Source: Oscillospiraceae bacterium (GTDB lineage Bacteria; Bacillota; Clostridia; Oscillospirales; CAG-272). Taken from it: a stretch of DNA of 61,975 nt. The stretch is from positions 1 to 61,975 of the forward strand of contig SVTQ01000011.1 of assembly GCA_015063695.1 (NCBI GenBank). The letters run 5' to 3'. The notes under the pieces are model-generated. The model saw nothing but the letters and a program-made list of their open reading frames with translations, searched no databases and had not been told where the DNA came from. The position numbers were made by a program, and so were the translations under genes. Of the stretch, positions 40,963 to 49,745 are shown one piece after another. Numbering within the stretch: position 1 is the stretch's first letter; every line of letters begins with the position of its first letter.

Positions 40963-42420
40963 TTATTTGCTTTTTTTGAATTTCCCCATAAATCCCGATA
41001 GGGACTCAAGAAGGAATTTGAAGCTGTCTATTTTGAAAATTACCGACAGCAGAACGTATACTAAGGCTCCCGCAAGCACCTGAAGAACAAGCGCCGCAAA
41101 GGAGGGTACGGGAAGAAGCCCCGTAAAGTATACGCAGACACCCATTACCAGAGACATAAGCACGTAGGGCAAAACATCGATCAACTGGTCGATATATCTG
41201 TACCCGAGAAGCTTTGCGTTGGGGAAGGAATTTATGATAAGGGACACCATGGAGGTGACGATGGTACTGTATGCTATCGCCATAACGCTGACTCTGCATA
41301 CGGAGAGGAAAATGAGAAGGCAGGTGACCTTCTTTATTATCTCCACCTTAAGGGAGATATCACTTCTGCCGATAGCCTTTATAGCTTGAAGGTTTGCAGT
41401 CTGCAGGGGAATAAGGGCGCCGGAGAAGCAGGATATCTGAATGTATGGAATACATTCGTACCACGTTTCGGGAAGAATAACGTGGACAAGGGCTTCTGCG
41501 CACAGTGCAAGGCCCGTCATAAGAGGTATCATCACGTAGCCGCCTATTTTTACCGAGCGGCGGGTCATTCTGCGAACCGCCTCGCGGTCCGTCTGCTTTT
41601 TTGCAATGGCAGGGAAGAGCACGCTTGCGATGGATGAATTTACGTTGTCAACTATAAGGTCGGGGATCTTCTGTCCGTTGTTGTAGAGGGCGAGGTTGTC
41701 TTTGGTGTATACTTTGCCGATAACGAGGCTTCGTATGTTTTTATAGCCCTCGTCAATAATTCCGCTGAGGAGAAGCTTCCATCCGTAGGAAAAAAGTGTC
41801 TTCAGTCTTTCAAAAGAGAAGTGTCTTTCGGGGCGCCATTTTACGGTGAACCACAGAACAACGGTGTCAACAATAGTGTTGCAAAGGTACTGCGCCACGA
41901 TGGACCACACGCCGAAGCCGAAATACGCAAGAACAATTCCGAGAATGCCTGACGCAACGGTTCCGCCGAGAGTAGAGAAGAAAAATCTCTTGAACTGCAT
42001 CTTTCGGGAAACGTATGCCTGCTGTACGGAATTTACGGCGGCGATGATTATTCTTATTCCCATGACTCTGATCACTGAGGTAAGAAGATCGGAGTCATAG
42101 AATTTTCCGATATAGGGAGCTGCAAGGAAGAGGAGACCGTAGACTGTCACGGAGAAAACGATGTTGAAATAGAACACCGAGGAAAAGTCAAGGTTGTCCG
42201 CATCCTTCTTCTGCACAAGGGAATTTCCGAAGCCGCTTGTGACGAAGATGTTGCAGAAGGTTATAAAGATGGTAACGAGGGAGATTATGGCGTAGTCCTC
42301 GGGGACGATGAACCAGGCGAGGACGATGGAGACGATGAAGGTCACCGCCTGCGCTCCCACCCTTTCCGCAAGCCGCCACAAAAAGCCCGTTACGGTCTTT
42401 GATTTAAGGTCACTGCTCAT
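40963..42420 (-). CDS. Polysaccharide flippase, MOP superfamily
   Basis: A 485-residue membrane protein with 12 to 14 helices. The start [38 protein letters not shown] and the [19 protein letters not shown] loop are typical of Wzx/TuaB-type exporters that flip lipid-linked oligosaccharides. Its start overlaps the stop of the TagF-like gene by 4 bases, so it likely moves a wall-polymer precursor made by that cluster. Confidence 0.88.
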   Translation of the reverse strand: MSSDLKSKTVTGFLWRLAERVGAQAVTFIVSIVLAWFIVPEDYAIISLVTIFITFCNIFVTSGFGNSLVQKKDADNLDFSSVFYFNIVFSVTVYGLLFLAAPYIGKFYDSDLLTSVIRVMGIRIIIAAVNSVQQAYVSRKMQFKRFFFSTLGGTVASGILGIVLAYFGFGVWSIVAQYLCNTIVDTVVLWFTVKWRPERHFSFERLKTLFSYGWKLLLSGIIDEGYKNIRSLVIGKVYTKDNLALYNNGQKIPDLIVDNVNSSIASVLFPAIAKKQTDREAVRRMTRRSVKIGGYVMIPLMTGLALCAEALVHVILPETWYECIPYIQISCFSGALIPLQTANLQAIKAIGRSDISLKVEIIKKVTCLLIFLSVCRVSVMAIAYSTIVTSMVSLIINSFPNAKLLGYRYIDQLIDVLPYVLMSLVMGVCVYFTGLLPVPSFAALVLQVLAGALVYVLLSVIFKIDSFKFLLESLSGFMGKFKKSK

Positions 42421-43580
42421 TTATTTTTCACTTTCAGATTTTTGATTATGAATTCGCCCGTTCTTTCCGCCGATCTGTCGTCGTTATATCTTGCAACGAG
42501 AGAGAGGACCTCGGCGCGCCCGTCCTTTTTGCGGTCAACACCTTCCCTCACTTCTTCCGCAAAGCGGCAGAGAGCATCTGTGTCGGGAAGCTCTTCCGTT
42601 GCGTCCTTGAAGAGGTCAACAAGGTCGAGGGCGAAGCCTCTGGAGCTTCTGTAAAGCTCTGCATCGTCAGTGGTGATGGCAAAGGGCTTGTCGCAGAAGA
42701 GGTAGTCGTAGAGAACCGAGGAATAGTCGGAGATAAGTGCATCCGCTTCGGACATTACCTGATATAGGCGAATCTTATTTTTACTCAGAAATTCATCCGT
42801 TATTATTTTGAAACGGTCGGTATTGATGTTTTCTATGGTGGAGAGGTCTTCGGCGGGATGGGGCTTGAGCACCACCGTGACTTTTTGTTCTTCAAGAACC
42901 TTTGTGAACTTTTCAACGTCTTCAGGCGTTCGGAGAAGGGGGATACCCTTGGAGCCGTTGTCCTCCATTGTCTGATTTTTGTGCTTTCTGTAGGTGGGAA
43001 GCCAGATGATAAGCTTATCGTTTTCCGAAAGTCCGAGAGCTTGTCTTGCTTCGGGACATTTATGGAAAAGGTCATCGCATCTGGGATATCCCGTATAGAA
43101 GAGCTGTTCGGGGTTTATCTCGAACTCATAGCACATGATATAGTCAAAGAAATGGGATTGGGAGAGGACGTAGTCCATTTTGTCCCCGAAGGGGTAGAGT
43201 CCTTTTATATTTTTTGCACTGCAGCCGTGGCCGAGGAAAACACCAAGCTGTTTCTTTCTCGCAGGGTACTTTGCGTTGTTGCACATTACGAGGGCGGCGG
43301 CGGTTGCGCGGTAATAAAAATGACGGAGAGTTTCTTTTATGCCGGACGGCTCGATGTAAACTACGTCATTTCGGGGAAAGTCCGAAGGGATAAACCTGTC
43401 GCCGGAAACGAACCACATGAAACGCCAACCCGGAAGCTTTTTCGAGTTTTTCAGATATTCGTAAACAGGATAAGCGTTGCAGGCGAAGTCGGGACTGCTT
43501 TCGAAAAGTATAACTTTTTTTACGGGCAGAAGGCTGAAAAGCTTCAGCGCTCCGCCGACAAGCATACGTTTAAGGTTCAT
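42417..43580 (-). CDS. CDP-glycerol glycerophosphotransferase family protein
   Basis: A 387-residue GT-B-like transferase of the TagB/TagF family, which adds glycerol-phosphate from CDP-glycerol to a wall polymer. Seen: LGHGCSAKNIKGLYPFG, FYTGYPRCDDLF, IWLPTYRKHKNQ, VVLKPHPAED and SDYSSVLYDYLF, the last two forming the CDP-glycerol site with conserved His and Ser/Asp. An N-terminal amphipathic stretch suggests membrane association. A primase (TagB) or polymerase (TagF) role cannot be told apart. Confidence 0.88.
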   Translation of the reverse strand: MNLKRMLVGGALKLFSLLPVKKVILFESSPDFACNAYPVYEYLKNSKKLPGWRFMWFVSGDRFIPSDFPRNDVVYIEPSGIKETLRHFYYRATAAALVMCNNAKYPARKKQLGVFLGHGCSAKNIKGLYPFGDKMDYVLSQSHFFDYIMCYEFEINPEQLFYTGYPRCDDLFHKCPEARQALGLSENDKLIIWLPTYRKHKNQTMEDNGSKGIPLLRTPEDVEKFTKVLEEQKVTVVLKPHPAEDLSTIENINTDRFKIITDEFLSKNKIRLYQVMSEADALISDYSSVLYDYLFCDKPFAITTDDAELYRSSRGFALDLVDLFKDATEELPDTDALCRFAEEVREGVDRKKDGRAEVLSLVARYNDDRSAERTGEFIIKNLKVKNK

Positions 43581-43607
43581 TGCCGTTTTTGTCCCTTTCC
43601 TCAGAAT

Positions 43608-44003
43608 TTATTTTTTGTCTTTAAGCTGTTCCTTTATCTGTGTTGTTGAGATCTCGGGAGTGCGGGTAAGGTATACGACTTCGCAGTGTTCCTTGAGAAA
43701 ATCGAATTTACCTTCCCAGTCGTCTCCGATAACAAAGGTGTTAACACGGAATTCGTGCACGTCGGAGACCTTCTGCTCCCAGCTGTCCTCGGGGATAACA
43801 AGATCCACGTAGCGGATGGCTTCAAGAAGCTTTTTTCTCTGTTCGTATGTGAAGTAGCATTCCTTTTTCTTTTTCTCTCTGTTGAACTCGTCGGTGGAAA
43901 GGGCAACGATAAGATAATCGCCCAGCTTCTTGGCGCGTCTTAAGAGATTGATATGACCGTAGTGAAGCAGGTCAAAGGTGCCGTAAGTTATAATCTTTTT
44001 CAT
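43608..44003 (-). CDS. tagD: Glycerol-3-phosphate cytidylyltransferase
   Basis: A 131-residue enzyme making CDP-glycerol from CTP and glycerol-3-phosphate. YGTFDLLHYGHINLLRRAK has the HxGH nucleotidyl-transfer motif; ECYFTYEQRKKLLEAIRYVD and a TxxxSTT-like end (RTPEISTTQIKE) complete the family pattern. ATG 44003 is preferred to an upstream in-frame start by its GAGGAT site and by length. First gene of tagD-tagF-flippase-DUF896. Confidence 0.93.
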   Translation of the reverse strand: MKKIITYGTFDLLHYGHINLLRRAKKLGDYLIVALSTDEFNREKKKKECYFTYEQRKKLLEAIRYVDLVIPEDSWEQKVSDVHEFRVNTFVIGDDWEGKFDFLKEHCEVVYLTRTPEISTTQIKEQLKDKK

Positions 44004-44080
44004 AATTATCCTCAAAAAGAAGCATAAGTCGGACTGTGGGAATTGCATTCAGTGTCAAACTTCAAAATTCCCCAATGTTA

Positions 44081-44109
44081 ATTATACTTCAACTTGCCTT
44101 CTTTTTCAA
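44081..44109 (-). promoter_or_regulatory. Promoter of the tagD operon
   Basis: On the minus strand: TTGAAA, 17-base spacer, TATAAT. Confidence 0.75.
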
Positions 44110-44178
44110 GTGATTTTCTGTTTTTTATATATTTATATAGGTTAATTGTAAATTTGAGCGTTTTTTCGCTTTCTTCGG

Positions 44179-44207
44179 TTTACAAAACGGGAAAAAAGAT
44201 GTATACT
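44179..44207 (+). promoter_or_regulatory. Promoter of the SecB-like/recG operon
   Basis: TTTACA, 17-base spacer, TATACT. It diverges from the tagD promoter 70 bases away. Confidence 0.7.
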
Positions 44208-44256
44208 ATAATTTACTATACAGATTATTTGACATATTAATTCAGGAGTGACGTAT

Positions 44257-44682
44257 ATGTTGGATTTTGGAAGATATTTTCTTCATGAACATCAGATCTT
44301 TCTCGATAATATAAGCTATGAGACCTTGAAGCTTGAAAAGCCCGGCAGAGAGGTCAAGCTTAACTGCAAGGACACCATAATCGCTCAGCTTATGGAAAAA
44401 AGCGGTGTAAAGTTTACCTTCAACCGCACCATGAGCTTTGATCCCGACGGACTTTTCTTCCTTTCCGTGACCTTCGGAGTTGTGATGCGCTTCAATCCCG
44501 TATACTACAATGAAATTGCGTGGAAGAACATGGACCTTGCAGGAGAGTTCAAGCAGAGCTGTCCCCATATTCTCACAAATCTTATGTCCCGCGCCTCCCT
44601 TATGATTGCCCAGATCACCTCGGCGGCAGGACAAAATCCCATTATCACCCCCGGCGGGGCAACCCCCGTAAAGCCTCAATGA
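44257..44682 (+). CDS. SecB-like protein
   Basis: A 141-residue protein. The C-terminal half, FLSVTFGVVMRFNPVYYNEIAW then CPHILTNLMSRASLMIAQITS, resembles the SecB chaperone fold (beta strands followed by a helix with a conserved SR pair before the end). The N-terminal half LDFGRYFLHEHQIFLDNISYETL also fits. This assignment rests on pattern only. ATG 44257 has CAGGAG in front. The stop overlaps the recG start by 4 bases (ATGA), so the two are co-translated. Confidence 0.5.
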   Translation: MLDFGRYFLHEHQIFLDNISYETLKLEKPGREVKLNCKDTIIAQLMEKSGVKFTFNRTMSFDPDGLFFLSVTFGVVMRFNPVYYNEIAWKNMDLAGEFKQSCPHILTNLMSRASLMIAQITSAAGQNPIITPGGATPVKPQ

Positions 44683-46859
44683 GCCTTAATCTTAACTCTC
44701 CCGTAGGGGAGCTGAGGGGTGTCGGAGAGGTACGCAGAAAAGCACTTCTTAAACTGGGCATTGAAACTGTTTTTGATCTGCTTCATCATTTTCCGAGAGC
44801 GTATCAGAACAGAGGAGAAGTGACGGCTGTTGCGCGTGCGGGAAACAAGGAGTACGAAAACGGGGACGCGGTGTCCCTCGTTTTGACGATAGGAACTCAG
44901 CCTGTCGCCCGCATGATACGACGCGGCATGAATATTCTTAAGTTCCGCGCCTTTGACGAGAGCGGAACCGTTGAGATAATATATTTCAATCAGAATTATC
45001 TGAAGGACGTTTTTACAGTGGGCTCAAGCTTCAGATTTTGGGGAAGAGTTCACCGTGAGGGCGGCCTTCTTAAAATGACCTCTCCCATTTACGAGCCCTA
45101 CGTTGAGGGAATTCCCCTTCCCGACCTTGTTCCCGTTTATACCGTAACTCAGGGAATAACTCAGAAGTTTATCTCGGGTCTTATTGCGGATGCCTGGAAA
45201 GAGGTTTCGGGTGAGATTGAAGATATTTTCTCCGAGGAGAAATGCAGAGAGTATGACGTGCTCTCCGCTTCGAATGCCCTTTCCGCCATTCATTTCCCGA
45301 ATAGCGTTTCACAAATTTCAAAGGGCAGAGAGCGCGTTTCCTTTGAAGAAGTGTTTATTATTGCCTCGGCGCTTGCCGCCGAAAAAAGCAGGACTGCAGG
45401 CTCCACGGCCCCCTCTCTCAAGGGAGCAGAGCTGAGACGTTATACGGACCTGCTTCCTTACGAGCTGACAGGCGCGCAGAAGAGAAGTCTTGATGAGATA
45501 TGCGGCGATATGGAAAAGACTGCACCCATGAGAAGAATTCTCATCGGTGACGTCGGCAGCGGTAAGACCGCTGTTGCCGCAGGTGCGGCCTTTGCCTGTG
45601 CCACTTCGGGATATCAGTGCGCCATTATGGTTCCGACGGAAATTCTTGCCCGTCAGCATTACGAGGAGCTTCGTCCCCTTTTCGCGTCTGTCGGAATAAA
45701 CGTTGAGCTTCTTTGCGGTTCAACTCCCGCCGCCGAAAAGAGAAGAATTCTCTCGGTGGTATCGGGCGAGACCGAGGAGCTGACGGGGGATATACATATC
45801 CTTATAGGCACCCATGCCCTTATATCAAGCTCAGTCAGCTTCAAAAATCTCGGGCTTGTTATAACCGATGAACAGCACCGCTTCGGTGTTATGCAGAGAG
45901 CCGCCCTTGCGGCAAAGTCCGAGGGTGTGCATATTCTTGCCATGAGTGCAACGCCTATCCCGAGAACCCTCTCTCTTGTTTACTATGGAGACCTCAGCCT
46001 TTCAAGGCTTGACGAGATGCCCCCCGGCAGACAGAAGGTGGACACCATTATTGTTGACGAAAGATACAGAGAAAGGCTCAACCGTTTCATAAGGACCCAT
46101 GCCGCCGCAGGGAACAGAACTTACGTTGTCTGTCCCATGGTGGAAGAGGGGCAGAGCAAAACTGCGAGGGCCTTTGCGGATAAATTGAAGAGCGATCCCG
46201 AGGAAATGGCGGACATGGTCATCTTTGATAAGGAAGAGGACCGCGTCCCCATGAAGGCGACGGTGGAATTTGCAAGAGAGCTTGCCCTGAAGCTTCCCGA
46301 CCTTCGCGTAGGAGTTGTTCACGGGAAAATGAAGAGTGCCGCCAAGGACAGCGTAATGCGTGATTTTACCGCGGGAAATATTGACGTGCTTGTGGCAACC
46401 ACTGTGGTGGAAGTGGGTGTAAACGTACCTGAGGCCACCCTTATGATTATTGAAAACGCAGAGCGCTTCGGGCTTTCTCAGCTTCATCAGCTCCGAGGAA
46501 GAGTCGGCAGAGGGGACAGAAAATCCTTCTGTATTCTTATGTCGGACTCAAAGAGCATAAAGGCGAAAGAAAGACTTGCGGTAATGAAAAGCACCTGGGA
46601 CGGCTACGAGATAGCTGAGGCAGACCTAAGGCTTCGCGGAGCAGGCGATTTCTTCGCCGCATCGGGTCGTTTCCGTCAGCACGGAGCGGCGGCAAACTTC
46701 CTGTTCGGAGGCGACGTTGACAGTGATATCGTAAGCAGCGCCATTAAAGCCGCGCATAATACGGTAAGTGCCGATCCCGAGCTGACAAGTCCCGAAAACG
46801 GACTTTTGAAAGAAAAGATCGGCGGCCTCGTTAAGGGAATTGATAATACGATAAGTTAA
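44679..46859 (+). CDS. recG: ATP-dependent DNA helicase RecG
   Basis: A 726-residue superfamily 2 helicase that remodels stalled replication forks and branched DNA. An N-terminal wedge/OB domain (LRGVGEVRRKALLKLGIETVFDLLHHFPRAY, LKFRAFDESGTVEIIYFNQ) precedes motor motifs: Walker A GDVGSGKTAVA near residue 290, DEQHRFGV (DExH box), MSATPIPRTL, VATTVVEVGVNVPEA and QLHQLRGRVGRG. The family start and the ATGA overlap fix the start at 44679; an open frame continues upstream but lies inside the preceding gene. Confidence 0.96.
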   Translation: MSLNLNSPVGELRGVGEVRRKALLKLGIETVFDLLHHFPRAYQNRGEVTAVARAGNKEYENGDAVSLVLTIGTQPVARMIRRGMNILKFRAFDESGTVEIIYFNQNYLKDVFTVGSSFRFWGRVHREGGLLKMTSPIYEPYVEGIPLPDLVPVYTVTQGITQKFISGLIADAWKEVSGEIEDIFSEEKCREYDVLSASNALSAIHFPNSVSQISKGRERVSFEEVFIIASALAAEKSRTAGSTAPSLKGAELRRYTDLLPYELTGAQKRSLDEICGDMEKTAPMRRILIGDVGSGKTAVAAGAAFACATSGYQCAIMVPTEILARQHYEELRPLFASVGINVELLCGSTPAAEKRRILSVVSGETEELTGDIHILIGTHALISSSVSFKNLGLVITDEQHRFGVMQRAALAAKSEGVHILAMSATPIPRTLSLVYYGDLSLSRLDEMPPGRQKVDTIIVDERYRERLNRFIRTHAAAGNRTYVVCPMVEEGQSKTARAFADKLKSDPEEMADMVIFDKEEDRVPMKATVEFARELALKLPDLRVGVVHGKMKSAAKDSVMRDFTAGNIDVLVATTVVEVGVNVPEATLMIIENAERFGLSQLHQLRGRVGRGDRKSFCILMSDSKSIKAKERLAVMKSTWDGYEIAEADLRLRGAGDFFAASGRFRQHGAAANFLFGGDVDSDIVSSAIKAAHNTVSADPELTSPENGLLKEKIGGLVKGIDNTIS

Positions 46860-46878
46860 AAGGGCTCAAAAATCTGTC

Positions 46879-47196
46879 ATGGAAAGAAAAAAATTCACAG
46901 TTGATTTTGAAGGTGTCTGTTATTATTCGGACGTACACAAAGCGATAAAAAAAGGATTGAAGCTTACCGAATACTACGGAGAAAATCTTGATGCTTTGTG
47001 GGATCGTCTTACGGACATGATAGATAATGAAACGGAGATATTCTTAAACAATTATCATTATGTGGAAAAGGCAGACAAGGACTATGCAGAAAAGCTTCTT
47101 GCCGTATTTCGTGATGCCAAACATTGCGATGATGATGCTTATGCAGACGCAAGGATCGCCTTTGAACGTAACGGAGAAATTATCGACTTAGAGTAA
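46879..47196 (+). CDS. Barstar-family ribonuclease inhibitor
   Basis: A 105-residue acidic protein matching barstar: YYSDVHKAIKKGLKLTEYYGENLDALWDRLTD carries the Asn-Leu-Asp-Ala-Leu-Trp-Asp core that plugs the barnase active site, and AFRDAKHCDD-like residues follow. Barstars neutralise barnase-type RNases. No barnase gene is present here, so this is an orphan inhibitor, perhaps an immunity gene. It follows recG after 19 bases and ends at a strong terminator. Confidence 0.88.
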   Translation: MERKKFTVDFEGVCYYSDVHKAIKKGLKLTEYYGENLDALWDRLTDMIDNETEIFLNNYHYVEKADKDYAEKLLAVFRDAKHCDDDAYADARIAFERNGEIIDLE

Positions 47197-47211
47197 AATA
47201 GTCTCAAATTG

Positions 47212-47257
47212 AATATAAAAAGGAGTTCTGCGAACGAGCAGAACTCCTTTTTATATT
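47212..47257. terminator. Perfect 20-bp terminator
   Basis: AATATAAAAAGGAGTTCTGC (47212-47231), loop gaacga, and its exact complement at 47238-47257 including the T run. Confidence 0.92.
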
Positions 47258-47264
47258 CAGTTCG

Positions 47265-47468
47265 CGGGAGGCTGATAGCCTCCCCTACACGATTATTGTT
47301 TGCCGCGAGTTGCATTCATGTTACGAATGAATTGTTTGCTGTGAGTTAATTCTGCGTTGTGAGCAAATAGTTTATCGCATGTGAATTATTTTCTTAAATT
47401 CGGTAGATGGTCGCTCCTGCTTGAACGGATGAGATAATGTATTTGTAGGGGAGGCTATCAGCCTCCCG
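47265..47468. mobile_element. MITE-like element with perfect 25-bp inverted ends
   Basis: The left end (47265-47289) is CGGGAGGCTGATAGCCTC plus CCCTACA; the right end (47444-47468) is its exact inverse complement. Each end is itself a hairpin. The 154 bases between contain no frame, only imperfect short repeats around GTGAGTTAATTC. There is no transposase in the window. It belongs to the CCCTAC palindrome family by its ends. It fills the gap between barstar and the kinase gene. Confidence 0.55.
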
Positions 47469-47486
47469 TTCAAACATAAATGATAT

Positions 47487-48953
47487 TTATACTTGTTCCG
47501 TAACCTCGGGGAATTCGAACCAGAAGGTACTGCCTTTGCCGACTTCGCTTGAGACGCCGAAGTTTGCTCCGTGCATTACGAGTATCTTTTTAACGATGGA
47601 GAGGCCAAGTCCCGTGCCGACCTTGCCGCGCTTATGGAAGTCGCCTGCTTTATAGTAGCGCTCCCATATCATGGAAAGCATCTCGGGCGGAATTCCTTCT
47701 CCCGTATCCTTTACGGAAATGCGGACTATACCGTTTTCCACCGTCTGGACTACGGTGACCTTCTTATCCTCGCCCGTATAGTTTACGGCGTTATTTATAA
47801 GGTTATAGAGCACCTGCAGAACTCTTGTTTTGTCAGCGGAGATATAGGCTTCGCTCTCGGCGATGAATTCTACGGTGTAGCCGTCCTTTTGTGTCAGGTG
47901 GGAGTATCTTGAAACAGTCTCCTCTACGGTCTTCGTAATGCTGAAGGGAGCTGTTTCTATATACTGTTTTCCTTCGGTCAGCCTTGAAAGCTCCAATAGG
48001 TCGGAAACAAGGGAAGAAAGTCTTGCTGTCTCGTCGATGATGACCTGCATATTTTCTGCCGTCATTTCGCCGGGGATGTCGCGCATTACCTCGCTGTAAC
48101 CCGAGATAAGAGTGAGGGGCGTGCGAAGGTCATGGGAGATATTTGCAATAAGCTCCTTCTGCATTACGTCAAGCTTTGAAAGCTCGCTCGCGGCATAGGT
48201 GAGAGTGTCGCCAAGCTGCTTTGCTTCAAGGAAGCTTTGACCGTCAAACTTTACGTTGTAGTCGCCTTCGGCAAGGCGCCCTGCCTTTTCCGTCATTTTC
48301 TTGAAGGGACCCGTTATTCTGTCTGCCAAGAAGAAGGAGAGAAGAGCCGCCACCATAAGGAGAACTGCTGTTATAAATATAAGCTGATAGGTGAGGGTCC
48401 TTGAGGTTGAGGCAAGGGGAAGTATCTCATCGTCCACAAGTATCAGATAGTCGGTGTTTCCGAGGGTTACCACCTTGGAGCATATTACGGCAGAGGGGCC
48501 CTTTGCCGATGTGCCCGAGTTCATCACGTTTTCATCGTTTACAGTCAGCTCCACTCTCTTTATGTAGGTGGAGCCGTCCGCCGCTCCCGTGTACATCTCA
48601 TTGAGCAGGGAGGGGGAGGAAATATTGTGTATCATGCAAGTGGTCTTTATATGGGATGAGGCTTCAACTACTCCGCTTTGTCCCGTTATACGGTAGACCG
48701 AAATGCAGGCGTTATATTTCTTGGAGCCTTCCATAACTCCGCGGTCGGTCTCTCTCTCCGATACTGTGTCTCCTACAAATTCCGCGCAGTTCTTCAGGTC
48801 ATGGAGCTTGACCGTTCTGTAAACGTCGTCAAGGAAAACGACCTGCATAAGCCACAGAAGCACAAGAACTATGAGGGTGAAGAAGGCGAAGGAGACGAAT
48901 ATTTTTGCGGCGAGGGTTCTTGGTTTTTTTGTGTTGTTATACGTTGGTGTCAA
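47487..48953 (-). CDS. Sensor histidine kinase
   Basis: A 488-residue membrane kinase. Helix 1 near residues 14-36, an extracellular sensor domain to about residue 185, helix 2 near 188-210, then HAMP (GPFKKMTEKAGRLAEGDYNVKF), dimerisation domain with ISHDLRTPLTLISGY (His about 274) and an ATPase domain with NLINNAVNYT, DTGEGIPPEML and GTGLGLSIVK. The start is a TTG inside the end of the regulator gene (17-base overlap) with GAGGGGTGG in front. Signal unknown; the wall genes that follow the pair upstream on this strand are plausible targets. Confidence 0.93.
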   Translation of the reverse strand: MTPTYNNTKKPRTLAAKIFVSFAFFTLIVLVLLWLMQVVFLDDVYRTVKLHDLKNCAEFVGDTVSERETDRGVMEGSKKYNACISVYRITGQSGVVEASSHIKTTCMIHNISSPSLLNEMYTGAADGSTYIKRVELTVNDENVMNSGTSAKGPSAVICSKVVTLGNTDYLILVDDEILPLASTSRTLTYQLIFITAVLLMVAALLSFFLADRITGPFKKMTEKAGRLAEGDYNVKFDGQSFLEAKQLGDTLTYAASELSKLDVMQKELIANISHDLRTPLTLISGYSEVMRDIPGEMTAENMQVIIDETARLSSLVSDLLELSRLTEGKQYIETAPFSITKTVEETVSRYSHLTQKDGYTVEFIAESEAYISADKTRVLQVLYNLINNAVNYTGEDKKVTVVQTVENGIVRISVKDTGEGIPPEMLSMIWERYYKAGDFHKRGKVGTGLGLSIVKKILVMHGANFGVSSEVGKGSTFWFEFPEVTEQV

Positions 48954-49623
48954 AACGGTAGCCCACCCCTCTCAGAGTAACGATGTATTTTGAGCATTCG
49001 CCGAGGCTCCGACGAAGGAGCTTTATGTGGGTGTCGAGGGTGCGGTCGTCGCCGTAGTAGTCATATCCCCAGACCTCGCATATAAGCTTTTCGCGCGTGA
49101 GGGCGATGTTTTTGTTTTTCAGCATATAGAAGAAAAGGTCGTATTCCTTGGGCGACATTTCAACTCTTTCGCCGTTTACGTAGACGATACGGGCTGTGAC
49201 ATCCGCTTTCAGTGCTCCAAGGGTGAATATTTCATTTTCCTCTTTGTTTTCCGAGGCGCGGCCTCGGCTTCTCTTCATGATAGCTTCAATTCGCAGCATG
49301 AGCTCTTTCGGAGAAAAGGGCTTTACCACGTAGTCGTCAACTCCAAGCTCAAAGCCGTTTATCTTATCGTATTCCTCGCCCCTTGCGGAGAGCATGATGA
49401 TGGGTACATCGGAGAATTTTCTTATCTCACGGCATGCCGAGAAACCGTCAAGCTCGGGCATCATGATATCTATTATCATTATGTCAAAGGAGCCGTTTCT
49501 GCAAAGCTCAATAGCTTCCATGCCGTCTGCGGCTTCCGTTACGCTGTGGCCTTCAAAGACCGCGTATTTGGAAACTATTTTTCTTATCATTTCTTCGTCG
49601 TCAACAACAAGAATTTTGTACAT
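48937..49623 (-). CDS. Response regulator, OmpR/PhoB family
   Basis: A 228-residue transcription regulator. Receiver domain with VVDDEE, phosphoacceptor Asp52 in IIDIMMPELDG, LSARGEE (switch Thr/Ser) and VVKPFSPKEL (Lys). The C-terminal winged helix has the VEMSPKEYDLF start, LICEVWGYDYYGDDRTLDTHIKLLRRSL recognition region and TLRGVGYRF end. ATG 49623 is preceded by AAAGGAG. First gene of the two-component pair. Confidence 0.95.
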   Translation of the reverse strand: MYKILVVDDEEMIRKIVSKYAVFEGHSVTEAADGMEAIELCRNGSFDIMIIDIMMPELDGFSACREIRKFSDVPIIMLSARGEEYDKINGFELGVDDYVVKPFSPKELMLRIEAIMKRSRGRASENKEENEIFTLGALKADVTARIVYVNGERVEMSPKEYDLFFYMLKNKNIALTREKLICEVWGYDYYGDDRTLDTHIKLLRRSLGECSKYIVTLRGVGYRFDTNV

Positions 49624-49663
49624 GGCGTTTTCTCCTTTCTCTATGTAGGATGAGAAAAATTGG

Positions 49664-49689
49664 CGGACGACCAATGGTCGCCCCTACGG
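49664..49689. repeat. Dispersed palindromic element, CCCCTAC family
   Basis: CGGACGACCAATGGTCG followed by CCCCTACGG, then a small ACGGT/ACCGT hairpin. It matches the element at 3469-3495 with paired changes in the stem. It lies in the leader of the response regulator gene. Confidence 0.6.
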
Positions 49690-49710
49690 TTACACCGTAA
49701 AATACGATAT

Positions 49711-49740
49711 GGGACTGCGCTGTGGGCGCAGTCCCTTTTG
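49711..49740. terminator. Strong hairpin after the HtrA gene
   Basis: GGGACTGCGC tgtgg GCGCAGTCCC. The T run follows on the plus strand; the minus strand, which is the relevant one, has only a weak T-rich tail further on. Confidence 0.5.
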
Positions 49741-49745
49741 TCATA

